Assembly (NCBI GenBank): GCA_958510875.1 | Contig: OY294067.1 | Coordinates: forward strand, 260,401,736 to 260,465,735 | Direction of reading: 5' to 3' | DNA from: Endomychus coccineus | Taxonomy: Eukaryota > Arthropoda > Insecta > Coleoptera > Endomychidae | Length of the DNA: 64,000 bases | Shown here: piece after piece, positions 1-12,000 of the stretch | How positions within the stretch are numbered: the stretch's first letter is position 1 | Layout of the letters: the number at the start of each line of letters is the position of its first letter | Translations under genes and position numbers: made by a program | Notes under the pieces: generated by a model | Databases searched by the model: none | The model's input: only the letters and a program-made list of their open reading frames with translations | What the model was told of the DNA's origin: nothing

Positions 1-369
1 ATTCCATTAGCCCAGTATAATGCTGTTTACCTACAGCAAGATGGTGCCCCAAGTCATAACTCTAGGCTCTTAAGGGCCTTTCTAAATAATAACTTTCCTC
101 AAAGATGGATAGGTACCAACGGACCTGTTAGATGGCCTCCACGATCACCAGATTTCTCAATTTTAGATTTTTTTTTATGGGGTTATATACAAAATGAAGT
201 ATATAAAACTCGATATGACGGCATTGCAAAACTTCGAGAGGCAATTCATTTAGCTTTTCGAAATCTGCGAATGAGAACAATGGTTCTTTTGAACGCTATT
301 CAAAGAATCTCAAAGATGTGCCAATTTTGCATTAGAGAAAATGGTGGTCAATTTGAACATCACATTTAA
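1..369 (+). mobile_element. Mariner-like DDE transposase, C-terminal part
   Basis: An open frame runs from the first base to TAA at 367-369 (122 residues), so its 5' part lies outside the window. It reads as the end of an IS630/Tc1/mariner-superfamily transposase. YLQQDGAPSH carries the second catalytic Asp, and WPPRSPDFSILDFFLWGY carries the third-acid region about 36 residues later. The tail FCIRENGGQFEHHI is typical of this insect family. No stop interrupts the visible part, so this copy is younger than the relics at 32.4, 35 and 43-44.6 kb. It lies on the same strand as the galactosyltransferase exon downstream and may sit in that gene's intron (inference). Confidence 0.85.
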
Positions 370-684
370 TTTTTTTTAATAATGTTATTTTTTTGTGTTT
401 TTGTTATATTGTCACTTTACGCCACAAAATTGTTGTTACAAACTTACTGTTAGAAAAAGATCTATGGGAATTTTTTTTAATAGATACCTATATACAAGGT
501 ATCCAATTATTTGTTAGTAATATGTAAGTTGCACTTGTTTATTATTGTTATCCATAGCCTACTATTAAAATATGTATTTAATTTTCTGAAAATTGTCAAT
601 TATTTGCGTGTTTCTAAAAAAAAGTTTATACTATCATATATTTTTGAAAAGGTAAAAAAAGACAAATTTTATAGTCTATAAATA
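370..684. other. AT-rich 3' flank of the transposase
   Basis: AT-rich sequence with poly-T runs follows the transposase stop. It probably includes the element's 3' untranslated end and terminus, but I could not pair a terminal repeat because the 5' end is outside the window. No gene seen. Confidence 0.4.
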
Positions 685-1029
685 TACAGGATGTTCCATT
701 TAAAAAAACATAAGTTTACTTTATAACTCAAAAACAGTAAATATGTAACAAAAGTTATCTACACCACTGCATTCTACGGAAAAAAATCTATTAGAATGTT
801 ATTTTACCTTTTCGATAAGTTGAAGGATAACGGAGATACGAGGGGGGTCACAAAATGCAACATTTTCAGAAATGCCCTGTATCTTAAAAACTAAAAGGGC
901 TATGAAAATTCTGTTGACGGCATCTTGAGTTTTATGAAAAAGTAGCACAGTGTCGCGAAAACCGCAACTCTCTATCTTTAAAAATAAAGGAGATACCCCG
1001 CAAAAGTACCCAAAATGGGACACCCTGTA
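685..1029. mobile_element. Mariner-type MITE with TACAGG termini
   Basis: The left end TACAGGATGTTCCATTT and the right end AAAATGGGACACCCTGTA are imperfect inverted repeats enclosing about 345 bp without coding capacity. TACAGGGTGT-type termini recur at the foldback element (27251), the mariner-like relic (33660) and 42956. This therefore looks like a non-autonomous member of the same superfamily. A TA target duplication is plausible but cannot be separated from the terminus. Confidence 0.75.
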
Positions 1030-1101
1030 CAGTAAAATATTTTCATCAAAGTAATGAAATTGATTAATAATAAATTATCATATCTACGGTACCATTCAGA
1101 T

Positions 1102-1276
1102 GGTGGATGTATAACAAAAAAAAAAGAAATCTTACTTACCAAGCATATCAGCCTCATTAAAAATTAAGATTAAGAAAAACGTAACCAGTCAAAAATTGAT
1201 GATGAAATTGGTGGATGTATAACAAAAAAAAAGCCTTACTTACCAAGCATGTCAGCCTCATTACAAATTAAGATAA
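1102..1276. repeat. Two tandem copies, period 108 bp
   Basis: Copies begin at 1102 and 1210 with GGTGGATGTATAAC, followed by a poly-A run, TTACTTACCAAGCAT, and CAGCCTCATTA plus AAATTAAGAT. Each copy carries, on the minus strand, a consensus-like 5' splice donor (GTAAGTAAG). No protein family was recognised in the sequence before these donors. Confidence 0.7.
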
Positions 1277-1593
1277 ACACCCTAGAACTTGAGGAAATAT
1301 TAGTATATATGTCCGTATGCATCTGGTCTAAATTGGTATCATGTGGCTTTGTCCGGGACGATTAGCTTGAATTGATATTTAATGTACAAGAGAGGAAAAT
1401 TATTTGATATCAATCCAGCAGTATCTGTATGAAGAGCTTAGCGACCCTAATGTGTGACTACTCAAAATATCTGTATTAAAATGTGTTAATGTGTACGGAA
1501 TAATTGATATCATGTGATAGATTTTGGAAAAAATTGGTTAATGCACCCTTCTCATACTTTACTAAAATCTGGTCAATTATTAATTACTTCCAG

Positions 1594-1963
1594 ATACTTC
1601 GGACGAAAACGTCTCCAAGAAAACGACGAGCAATGGGTAGAAGGATCAAATTTGTTGGTAAAAGCTGGCTATTCTTATTGGACGCTTGGTTATGTTCTCA
1701 GTTTGCGGGGGGCGAAGAAACTCCTGGCAGGAGATCCTTTATCTAGATTGGTACCTGTAGATGAATATCTACCAATACTTTTCGACAAACATCCCCAAAC
1801 GAATTATAAGCAATATTTTCCACGTCGCGATTTAGTTGCATTTTCAGCAGCTCCTCTATTGTTATATCCAACACATTATACCGGCGAACAGGGTTACATA
1901 AGCGATACAGAAGATTCTAAAATAATCAAGAGGCCATCGGAGAATCTCAGGGAAGATTTATGA
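1594..1963 (+). CDS. Procollagen galactosyltransferase (GT25/COLGALT family), terminal exon
   Basis: COLGALT enzymes work in the ER lumen and transfer galactose to hydroxylysine of collagen-like substrates. This exon gives the last 122 residues. YFGRKRLQ opens it, [20 protein letters not shown] and [15 protein letters not shown] follow, then [18 protein letters not shown] and GYISDTEDS, all of which match the C-terminal half of the GT25 domain. The exon starts after a pyrimidine-rich acceptor (ATTACTTCCAG, ending at 1593), and its first base completes a codon begun in the previous exon. Stop TGA is at 1961-1963. The protein ends REDL, close to the RDEL/KDEL retrieval tails of this family (family knowledge; retrieval here is inferred). 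The earlier exons lie upstream of the window, so the preceding intron exceeds 1.5 kb. ATTAAA at 2093-2098 is a possible poly(A) signal. Confidence 0.9.
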
Positions 1964-2349
1964 ATTGAAAAACTAAACCACTGTTTTCACATCACAATAT
2001 GCACATAAGAAATCAATCATAGACAAAATATGCCTCGCCTGTCAATTTTGCTTTGCGACAAACTAGCCCCGCAATAACAGTCAATTTATCAAATTAAATG
2101 GAATATGGAATTTTATTAAAACATTTATCATTTTCTGTTCATAATATATTACATTTATTTACAAAAAAGACGAACCAAAATCTTTCGTCATATCTTTGTG
2201 AAAAAATATAAAACTAAGGGAAATGTTGACTTTAGTAAAACATAATTAATTTTTAAATTATAATATATTGCATTGGCTTATAAAAAATACAAACTAAAAT
2301 TATTACTAAATATGTACTAGATAAACATTCATAATTCTCGAATTTTTGA
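1964..2349. other. 3' flank of the galactosyltransferase gene
   Basis: AT-rich sequence after the stop codon, presumably holding the 3' UTR. ATTAAA at 2093-2098 is the only poly(A)-like signal close to the stop. Nothing else recognised. Confidence 0.3.
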
Positions 2350-3130
2350 AATTCACAATTTAGAATGTGCGATCGACGGTCTGTTGAAATGAGGCGATGC
2401 CATCCTTCGAACGAGTTATAGGGTTTGAGGAACCAGGACCATTTAAAACGCGATCATAAATACTCCATATGTTAATTTCCAATTCAGCCTTTGCTCGTCG
2501 ATTGCGGCTAAGACGTCCTATATAGTTATCTTCCAAATAATCACAGGGCAACTGTCAACCAATTGTTCAAAAGCATTATATCGCTCAACGATAGTATAAT
2601 TTTTATTTTCAGTCGCAGATTGTTTTTGTACTCTTCAGCTAATTACAGTTCTTGCACTTTTTTAATGAAGAACAATCTACCACCTCTACACCTTTAAACA
2701 CTTGTGATATAGCATTCTGTAACGCTTTTTCATAGTTCGATAGAACATGCGGTTTTACCTCACTCAACGTGCGAACGTATGACGCTTCCCTCTATCTTGA
2801 TGAGAACATATAGTAATGGAACCCAGTGATTTTCAATTAATGCGCAATATGTGACTTATCATTAGAAACAGTCTCGCAGTGAAGGGATTTGAAGAGCTGC
2901 AGGAACGGCAATATCTTCAATATTTGCAGGATTGGGGTAGTTGCCTCGTCATTCTAATACGTTCTATTTATCTTTGAGATGGAGTTAATGTTGCTGAATA
3001 TGTACTTCTAGTTCTAGAGACGATCCGCAGGATTCTGCATAATGTACCTCGGCTTTTCCACATAGGCTGCTGCTCGAGTTTTCATGTCACCATGCACGAT
3101 TTTTTCTGGATTATGTGCATGTCACCTAAT
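2350..3130 (-). mobile_element. FLYWCH-type MULE (Mutator-like) transposase relic
   Basis: Minus-strand translation in several frames gives, in order, pieces of a FLYWCH-MULE transposase. HNPEKIVHGDMKTRAAAYVE (about 3050-3120) resembles the end of the FLYWCH finger and linker. YEKALQNAISQVFKGVEVVDC (about 2660-2740) resembles the DFE..AI...F....GC catalytic stretch. LEDNYIGRLSRNRRAKAE plus NIWSIYDRVLNGPGSSNP (2380-2540) is the C-terminal W..YDRVLN.LPRSNN motif. Stops and frameshifts separate the pieces, so it is dead. A better preserved relative lies at 40958-42366. Confidence 0.7.
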
Positions 3131-3162
3131 TCCTTCACACGGCCTCAACAATTACTCCATCG

Positions 3163-3765
3163 GCATTTCTTTTGTTTTTCGATAACGTTGACCATCGTCT
3201 AAATTCTTTCCCTTTCGGTAAATTGATTTTATATTGACCTGCACAATTGGAATATTGTTATATGGAATGACCAGCTTTTAAATAGGTTTAAAAGACAAGC
3301 CGATTTGTCGGAGAAAACGCCAATTGCCGGTATTGAATTTCAAATATTTCTCATCCTCTATCAGCGTTTCTTTTGCTTTTTGATTTCGATGACCATCGTC
3401 TAAATTCCTTCCCTTACAGTAAATTAATTTTATATTAAACTGCACAATTGAAATACTGTTATATGAAATGATCAGCTTTTAAATAGGTTTAAAAGACAAG
3501 TCGATTTGTCGGAGAAAACGCCAATCGCCGGTATTGAATTTCAAATATTTCTCATCCTCCATCAGCGTTTCTTTTGCTTTTCGATTTCGATGACCATCGT
3601 CTAAATTCCTTCCCGTTCGGTAAATTAATTTTATATTAAACTGCACAATTGGAATATTGTTCTATGGAATGATCAGCTTTTAAATAGATTTAAAAGACAA
3701 GCCGATTAGTCGGAGAAAACGCCAATTACCGGTATTGAATTACAAATATTTTTGTCCTCATTATT
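3163..3765. repeat. Tandem repeat, three 201-bp units
   Basis: The segment starting TTTCTTTTGYTTTTYGAT begins at about 3163, 3364 and 3565, an exact 201-bp period. The three units align over almost their whole length, sharing GACCATCGTCTAAATTC, AACTGCACAATTG and GTCGGAGAAAACGCCAAT. They differ by scattered substitutions. Each unit lacks a long open frame. It abuts the 5' side of the MULE relic. Confidence 0.9.
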
Positions 3766-6278
3766 ACTTCCGTTAAAGATGAATATAAAAGAAAAAGTGG
3801 GGATGGACTTACTGGACTTCAAATATACCAACTCAACACTCAACAAACGTGCATATAGTACTGGAAAAATATTTATATTTTTATACTGATCACTTGTAGA
3901 AATAAATGAAACCCACAAAAAAATATTACTTTCGTAGAAATATACATTACATTAACACTAATATAACATTGTACTTGTAATACAGAATTATTTTGACGTG
4001 GCTACTTTTACATGGCTGTTTTGGCGGGGCTATTTTGATTGGGGCTGTTTTGACGGGGTGCCGTTTTACCTCATGATTTCCAATCCCAGTGACCTTAAAA
4101 TTAATATAGGTCCAAGAAATATTTGCGGAAATCGCACTAAATATTGTTTTTCTTAAATCAATCGCAGGTTTTCTACCTCTATAGATTTTGAAGACAAATT
4201 CCCTTTACTGTATAAGATATTTCATATAATTGCCATATTTTACCCTATCAACTATGTCTTAGATTCTAACTATCCTTAAAGGAACAACTTATTTTTTTTT
4301 CCGGAGCTCAAACAAGGTCTTTCGATCTAGCAGGAAATGTTTTATCACAATTTCATATATGTATGTTTGAGAATTTTGAAATTGCACACACGAAAACCAG
4401 TTGTGGTTTTGTTTATTAGTATTTATTTTCATGTGCCATTTTTAAGTTAGATAATTTTGTGCCATCTGGTGCCATATATTTATGTAATGTTACTATTTGT
4501 ATATTATTTTATTGTGACTATTAACCTAGGATCAGATCCGACTGGCAGCTATACGACCATACCGCAACTCATGATTGTTTACGTATGTTTTCTATGAAAT
4601 GTTCGCTCTGTTTCTTCATCAAATTATGCATGAACATGGAGGGATCATGATGGGCCTTGACAGACTGAAATGGCTAGCAGATTAATAAATTAGAAGGTCG
4701 AACTCACATAGACCGAATGTTTATTTTTCAACTATGTTGGCGCATATAAGCATAATATTTATGTTATATTCACCCATATCTGAATCTACGACCTGAACAA
4801 CAATGATACTGTTCAAAGTATGAAAACTACTGAAATTGATCTGTCAGTCGCGGTCGGGTCGTACAAGCTGTTATTAGTTATTAGAGAGTGCCTTAATATA
4901 ATATACTATATTACAAGTTGTAAATTGACTTATTTTGTATTTTATAAATTTTGCTAATGAAATTAGTGTTGATGGTGAATCATCTATGTTTTTTTTACCT
5001 GTCGGCATATTTTGTGCCTTAAACATGAACATTTTACTTCATTGATTGTAAGGGTACAAATTACTCTTACTTAAGGATAAACTAAAAGCTCTATTGTTGC
5101 CGACAGCTACAGTGAAGACGGTCGTGAGTTATATTTTAGGTGTTAAAAATTCGGGCGCCAGAGTATTTTTAACCAACCAATGAATTATGTATGTAACTAG
5201 GGGATACAAATACTCAAGTCCCCAGGTTAAATTACCCTGAAAGTAAAAAATAAAAGACCTGTACCCAGAATGATTGAAATTTACTAGTAATTGAAATACT
5301 AATGTTGATACAGTTTATGACAGAACTTAATATTAATGAGATATGAAGCGAATGAATTGAAAATATGGATGAAGGTAATTGCTTAAATCATTAAATCAAA
5401 GTGAACAGTTGAATTTACACAATATACAAATACCCAATGATTATTTCAAATGTTACATAAACCCAAAATCGGATAGCCTGAGTGAGTGCTGGATAAGGTG
5501 TTGTACTTGCTCGGTTATGGATTAATACTTCTACTTGATGTAGGGGACTCCTGCCACAGTTGTAATACAGTTTCTACGATTGTACATCACAAGTAAATCA
5601 GCAACTTCTAAAGTAATTTTTCCACAGCAGATTCAAGCCAACCTCAATACACTTGTTGAATTTCCCACAACATAAACAGAAAAATGGAACCCTGAAATCA
5701 CGAAATGTTCAAACCTCTATTGTTCTATTGTCCTCAGAAGACAGACATGAACAAAATACATAACGATTGTTGAACAAATTAGGACTAACCTATGTCCTGT
5801 CAGATATCACCTGTGAAGGCAAATTAATTCTTGAAGTCAGTGAATAAATCAAATGGAATTACAAAGACATTTACCTCTATCACGATATGGTTTTCCTTCC
5901 AATAAGACAAACTTCACTTCCGTCCACAACCAGTCACGTTGAAACTAAGTTTTAATCCCCTAAGGTGCACTAATTATTCAAATAATTCCAATCCAAATTG
6001 GTAATTGATGCCTTTGCTTTCAACGGAAGAATATTCCCAGAATTTGGTTCCAAATATAAGCTTGGTATCACCTCCCTGTTGAAATAACCTAGCAACACGA
6101 CTTTCCCGTTGAACGATTGACCAGAAGTAAACGCCATTTTCTCTTTCTTTCCGGCGTCTCGATGTCTCACAGAACAACCTCGAAATAGAAGCGGTAACTA
6201 CGGATCTGACACTGAACAACCATGACCCTTAGAATATACGGTCTAGCATAGCTGACGTCACAGGGGTTAACCGATTGT
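3766..6278. other. Intergenic AT-rich DNA, no gene seen
   Basis: No supported gene. At about 3990-4060 there is a small degenerate minisatellite of a unit near 20 bp (variants of GGGGCTGTTTTGACG). The remaining sequence is AT-rich with short spurious frames only. Confidence 0.4.
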
Positions 6279-6286
6279 ACTACAGC

Positions 6287-7898
6287 CAGTGGCGGCTCCT
6301 CGAAGGAGGCTAAGCAGGCTCAGCCTCCTCACCAATTTATCTTAATGATCATTCTCCATTTTATTTCCTGTTTCTCTGATAATTCTTTAAATTTCACAAT
6401 TAATTCCCCGTTCTCAGTAGTTATTTTTAATCTGGCAACAGTGGCCAGAGGCTCTATATATCTCAAACGCTAAATACGTGTGGTCAACACAGTTGCCGTT
6501 TTTCCAACCAGTTCAATTCACAAATAGGGTAAAACAGCGAATATGGCAACACCCTATGTAGGCTAGCTTCTCGTACGGAATCGTGGGTCGAATGAAATAC
6601 GATTACTTGCTACCGCCCTTCCGCTAGAAGAAAGCGACACGTGTCGTGTTCAGTTAGTTCTTGTTTTTGTACCGCGAGGCGAAGTAAGGTTAAGTAGTTA
6701 AGTTATAATTTATCTAATCGGTGATCGTTAAAATGATGAGTGACTTAGTTGCTGGGTTCTTAGAAAATCCATTCAGTGGATTAACATATGATAGAAAAGT
6801 GTTTTGTGAAAAATAAACGGCCCTTACCGGATTTGAAAGGATTAGTGGTGACGATGACAGGTATGTTTCAAAATCGAAATACACAATAAATTATATTGCT
6901 TGCTATTTACATCTGATACAACTTCATGTTGGGGGCACTCGGGTTATGACGATTTGAAAAATGTAGCTCGTGGTATAGACATGAAAAATCGCAGGAACAT
7001 ATTACATCGAGTATTAAGTTTAAATTAACCGGTAAACAGAATATTGTTGAAGGAGGAAAACATATAATTTGGTAGACAAGAAACTACATTATAAACAACT
7101 TTTTTTTATGAAATTTTAGATAAATTGAGATTCGATTTTCCGATTTACGTGAATTGAAGTTTTTCGAATCTTTTTCAAAAGAGTTTCCCAATACACTTTT
7201 AGATAACTTAGTTCTAAAATATAAATTTTTTGATAAAATAGCACTGCACAATGAATTATGGGTTATATACCTACTCGGATAAAGATATTTTAGGCCAGTA
7301 CGACATTCACGCCGATATGATAAAATATATGATAGACAATGATTTGCAACAAGTTTTACCTCAGTTTTATCAACTACTTTGTTTGACAGTCACCATTCCT
7401 GTCACGTCGGCATCGGTGGAGAGATCATTTTCTACTCTCAAACGAATTGAAACTTACATGCGAAATACAATGGGCCAAAATCGTTTATACAATGTTAGTT
7501 TGATATCTATTGAAAAAGATTTAGTAAAACACTTAAAACAAAATGATACATTTTATGATAATATTATTGATCATTTTTCGCAAACTAAAGACCGTAGAAT
7601 TCCGTTAATATATAAAAAAAGTTAATAAAAATAATAAAAAAAAACAAAATATGAAAAATTTCAAAAAAAAAATAAAAAATATCAAAAATCCAAAGAAAAA
7701 AAAACGAACAAAAAAATTTTTTGCCAAGAGAAACTACACCTCCACGTTGGCTCTAGCTTGGCAACAATTAATTCTGTCACGGACGTAGCTATTACGGTCG
7801 CTGTGCAAAGGTAAAATTTATTGGCTTAATAGAGTATATTTTTACAAGAACGTTTTATGTCCAGCCTCCTCTCTTAAAAAGTTCACGAGCTGCCACTG
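6287..7898 (+). mobile_element. hAT element copy 1 (internally deleted)
   Basis: The element starts CAGTGGCGGCTCCTCG and ends AGTTCACGAGCTGCCACTG. It is flanked by a perfect 8-bp duplication, ACTACAGC (6279-6286 and 7899-7906), which is diagnostic of hAT insertion. Inside, 7251-7625 encodes the hAT C-terminal dimerisation region: VTIPVTSASVERSFSTLKRI followed by TYMRNTMGQNRLYNVSLISI. The N-terminal two thirds of the transposase are missing or frameshifted, so it cannot be autonomous. It is closely related to the copy at 13884-15834, sharing termini and the A-rich 3' portion. Confidence 0.95.
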
Positions 7899-7906
7899 AC
7901 TACAGC

Positions 7907-8838
7907 GGCCATTTCTAAGCCGTCAAGTGGAATTTACACGTTACATGATGAGAAGAGTAAATAACTTGATTTCTTGTGCCTTTTTATCGCCTTGTTTGGT
8001 TGCGTTCGCATTTTATCATAACCACAGGCTGATCCCTCCTTATGACTTAAAGCATCTGAGAGCATCTAATTCAACATAAGGTATCTAATATACTAGTCCA
8101 GGCATTTAAGGAATTTTTTTGTCCGAATCTTGGCAAATTCTAATTTTGGTGTATTCTTATGTATTTTGACGGCTGAACACGATGGTGTAGTTTAAATTTG
8201 GATTAACCCTGTGCTCTAAAAATTATTGTACCGACGTCCGCGCTAGATTTTTATGATGAAAATCGTTTTAACTTGGAATTATGAACGAATCGCCGTACGC
8301 TGTTTCACACCTGAATAGCCGATGTATTTCTCTGTAATTTGATCCAAGTTTTTTGTCGATAGGGCCAAAATTATGCTCTCTAGAGGTCCAACCACATTTA
8401 TTAGGATAGCTGCTCTTCTACTAAACTCAAATCAATCTGCTTGGGCTTAAGATACTCGTTATGAAAACCTCTAATAGAGAATTTGGATTCCGTGAAAAAT
8501 TTGGATTTTTCGGTGGTCCAAAATTTTCAAAATGGCGCCAAAGTTATGTCTTTCTTCTATTCACTACTTACTGAATGGAAAATATTTTGATTTGAGACCA
8601 AATAATACTCGATGATACTTTTCCGGACGGACAATATATTATTAGGTATTTGTTTTGATTCACACTTAATATGGATGCATTTAAACCTTTGTAGGTTAAT
8701 GAAAGAAATTATGAAAGTCAGGTTAATTAAAAGTCGCCCATAAACGTCATATGTAATGTCATAATTTATAGCTCAAATTTTGAAATATCATTTTTAAATT
8801 TATGATCAAACGCAGAAAAAAGTTTCAGTTTTCGTTGA
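7907..8838. promoter_or_regulatory. Upstream region of the tetraspanin gene
   Basis: This 0.9-kb stretch between the hAT element and the tetraspanin ATG contains no recognisable gene. It must hold the 5' UTR and probably the promoter or a 5' non-coding exon. TTTCAG just before the first coding segment could be a splice acceptor. No TATA box or initiator can be named with confidence. Confidence 0.3.
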
Positions 8839-9044
8839 ATGGTACATAATCATGACAGTTATATAAGTGCAATCAACATATTTTTGATCATATTGTCTGT
8901 GTTGGGAATAATCTTAACAGCTACGTTGTCTTTTATTATTCCTGAAGTATTAGGATTTACAAGAACCCATTATGCTACATGTAGTGTATTGGTAGCTGGT
9001 TTAGTTTCATTCCCAGCTAGTATTAAAATTAAATTCAATGAAGA
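8839..9044 (+). CDS. Tetraspanin exon 1 (TM1, short loop, TM2)
   Basis: Codes for residues 1-68 plus two bases of codon 69. Two hydrophobic spans are separated by a short loop. Donor GTAAGT starts at 9045, and the intron is 261 bp. Confidence 0.9.
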
Positions 9045-12000
9045 GTAAGTAACTTGTTCAAGAAGGAATACCTTCACAGTAAGAGTAAGTAGTATCTACA
9101 CAGATGATTAATAAGTTCCAAATATTATATATAGAGCACACCCATATGACGTATGAGGAGATTAAGTTCTCAAACCGCCCTATTTCTAAAAATTAAAACG
9201 GAAATATTCAAATGATTGAATCATATCAGTGCAACTGTTGTCTGAAATGTTCCATATCTTATTCAAGTTTCCTATTATTTAATATACGGATCCCCTTTGT
9301 TTTAGTTCACCGATTTTGGCAAAAATATACGGCCATACATCGTCATTCAGGAATTTAACAGTGGCGATATCTTTAGGATTAAATGGGATCGCGATTATAG
9401 TATGCTTGTTTACTTTAATCACGAACAAAGATTTCACTCACGATTTTTTTCAATTAATGAAATTTTACAACTCCAAACATTCATCGAAATTGGTAGTAAA
9501 CGAGATTCAAGGCACTTTACAATGTTGTGGATCTCATTGCTATAAAGATTGGTTTCGTGTCAATTGGAAAGGATTCGAGAATCAGGATCAGTGGAGGTGA
9601 GTAAATATATCAACACACTGAATTTATTTATATAATAAATCAAGGTGAGAAACTGAATGAAAAGTAAATTCTGATTAATAATTAAAAATGAGTTCCTGAG
9701 ACTGCCACAGCCGACTTTAATACAAGCCGCGAATTAAAAAAGGCAACACCCCATATATCCCTAATCCAAAAGTCCGACGCTATATAGACGATCGCCGTTC
9801 AAATACACGCGAAGCCTATCTTTCCAAAAATGTATTAATGTCTTTTAATATATTCATGGCATTGTTTACAATCTCTAGTATTCATATTCGAACATGTTAC
9901 ATCATAGATAAATACAAAGGATAGAATGCCCTGTTTGTTCAATCAAATAACCTACAATGACGTGTTAGCTTGTTTCTACACATTAAAATCGAATATTTAG
10001 AAGAAGGTGCAGAGTTAACGCTACTCTAATTTGATAATAGGAAAGTCAATATTATATTCCTTATTTTCATTTGTTCTATCTACTTGCTCAGCCAAATGAT
10101 AATTTGTTTCAGAAAATCTATTTTCGAATCGTTAATGGAATATAAGGGTGTGGAACAGTAATTTTTTTAGTTGCTCTATTAAAAAACTAATGTTATGAAC
10201 AATGTCCATCAATGCTTGGGGTTATCTCTGAAAACTCAGCAGTGTCATTATAATTGAAATTTCTCAATAATTATTGTGGAATAATGAAAAATATCGACTA
10301 TATGAAGTGCCTGTACACTTTTATAATTTAATATAAAAGCCTTTTTTTTGTCATAAACATCTCGGATATGTTTGAAATTAGCATATTTTATTTCAGATAA
10401 ATCATTGAAATTAGGATAAACAAAAGTATGATCCAAGTTTTGTAGTCTTTTATTCATCGGTGATTTCTATAGATATGAATCGAAAGTGAACAAGTTGGAT
10501 TTTGAAGGATTAGAAATGAAGCAACATTATTGTTGTGTGCTTGTTTGACCCTCAGCCTCAGATATCATACTAGTAAACATTGTATGATTAATTTTGTGAT
10601 TATCCGTTATCACACGAAGAACTTCTAACCCACTTCTTTGAACCATATTCTATATTAATCACAAATTTCGAAACAGGGACCATTTCTTTTTCCTTTACAT
10701 TTAATACTGGTAATAAATGAACCATTTCACTAAAATTTCAAGAAGCAGAACAAATCATGAAATCCAAAACCGTTTTCTACATTCTCCTTGTTTGATGCTA
10801 TCTCAGTTATAGTTTTTGCACGATAATCTAATCTTGAATTTATGTATTATGTTTCATCAATAATGAGCTCTAAAACCTTTTCATTGGTTGAAAGTTGGGA
10901 AGATATGTTCATAATATATCCTCCTTGACTCATCGGTCATTTGTATCATTTGATCGATATTAAAATCAAGTTGCTTAGAATACATGAATCCATCTTCAGT
11001 TTCACTAATATTTAACGTTTTTTTCAAATGTTTCAAACCGTGTGTTAGACAATTTTGAAATCCATTTTAAGTCTTACAAACGTAAACTGAACTCAATGCC
11101 CTTTACAAATATTTTAATTTGAAGGTCTCATCTACAAGTTGATTTCCAATGAAGAATTGACCACTGTCAGAATTGAAAGTCAAAAGTACCAGCTTCGTTT
11201 CAATTATTCTAATGTTCCAGGAATGGGGTATTGTCAACTTGTTCGAATAAATGCTTCACTAAATCATCATAACTATCAATAATATCAGATCTTTTGAAAT
11301 TTTGCACTAGTAGTTTATTCCCATCAATTAGATTTTGTCGCCTTCATACAACTAGCCGATTTTGATACCCATAAATATTTTGGCAAATTGGGAAAAATTG
11401 ATGGGATAGCATGTTTGGTTGGCAATAAATGTTATTCAAGGTATCGTCTGGTGAAATTGTTTTCATAGATCTCATAACAGTATCCCTGTTTGAGATGAAC
11501 ACCATTTTCGAGACCCTTCTACGGAATGAGCACCAGTACAATACTGAAGGATCTCAAGTCAAGAAATAAGTAGACAAAAAAGATCTCATTAGTGGATAGT
11601 ACAAAGATGACCAGAAAAGTTCTAATGACTGCACCAATCTAAGAAAAAAATAACTCAGAATACTGACGGGTTGAGGGACACCTTGAGAAGCTCGGATTAG
11701 TAGAGAAAGAACAGTGCAGATTCTGGATATAGTGTACTAGTCTGCAAAACCCAAGGGCACGACACCTGAAAGCGTTTCAAATAGGAGAGGGAGACTTACT
11801 TAACCTGAAGCCATTCAATATTCTGTACTTCCCAAGAGCTATAGGATTGGAGGAACTGGTTCAATCTTTCGGACACTCTGGAGAGCTCATTAGCAGAAGG
11901 GGAAGCAATTGATCTCTTCAGGTCGCAGTGCGCAGATATCCCCAATATATGCATTATAATCATAATCACGAAAACAAAACAATTCGCAATACACCAGTTT

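Noticed and set aside
2360..2551. A short host gene on the minus strand
   Set aside because: The peptide matches the C-terminal motif of MULE transposases and is flanked by other broken pieces of the same protein.
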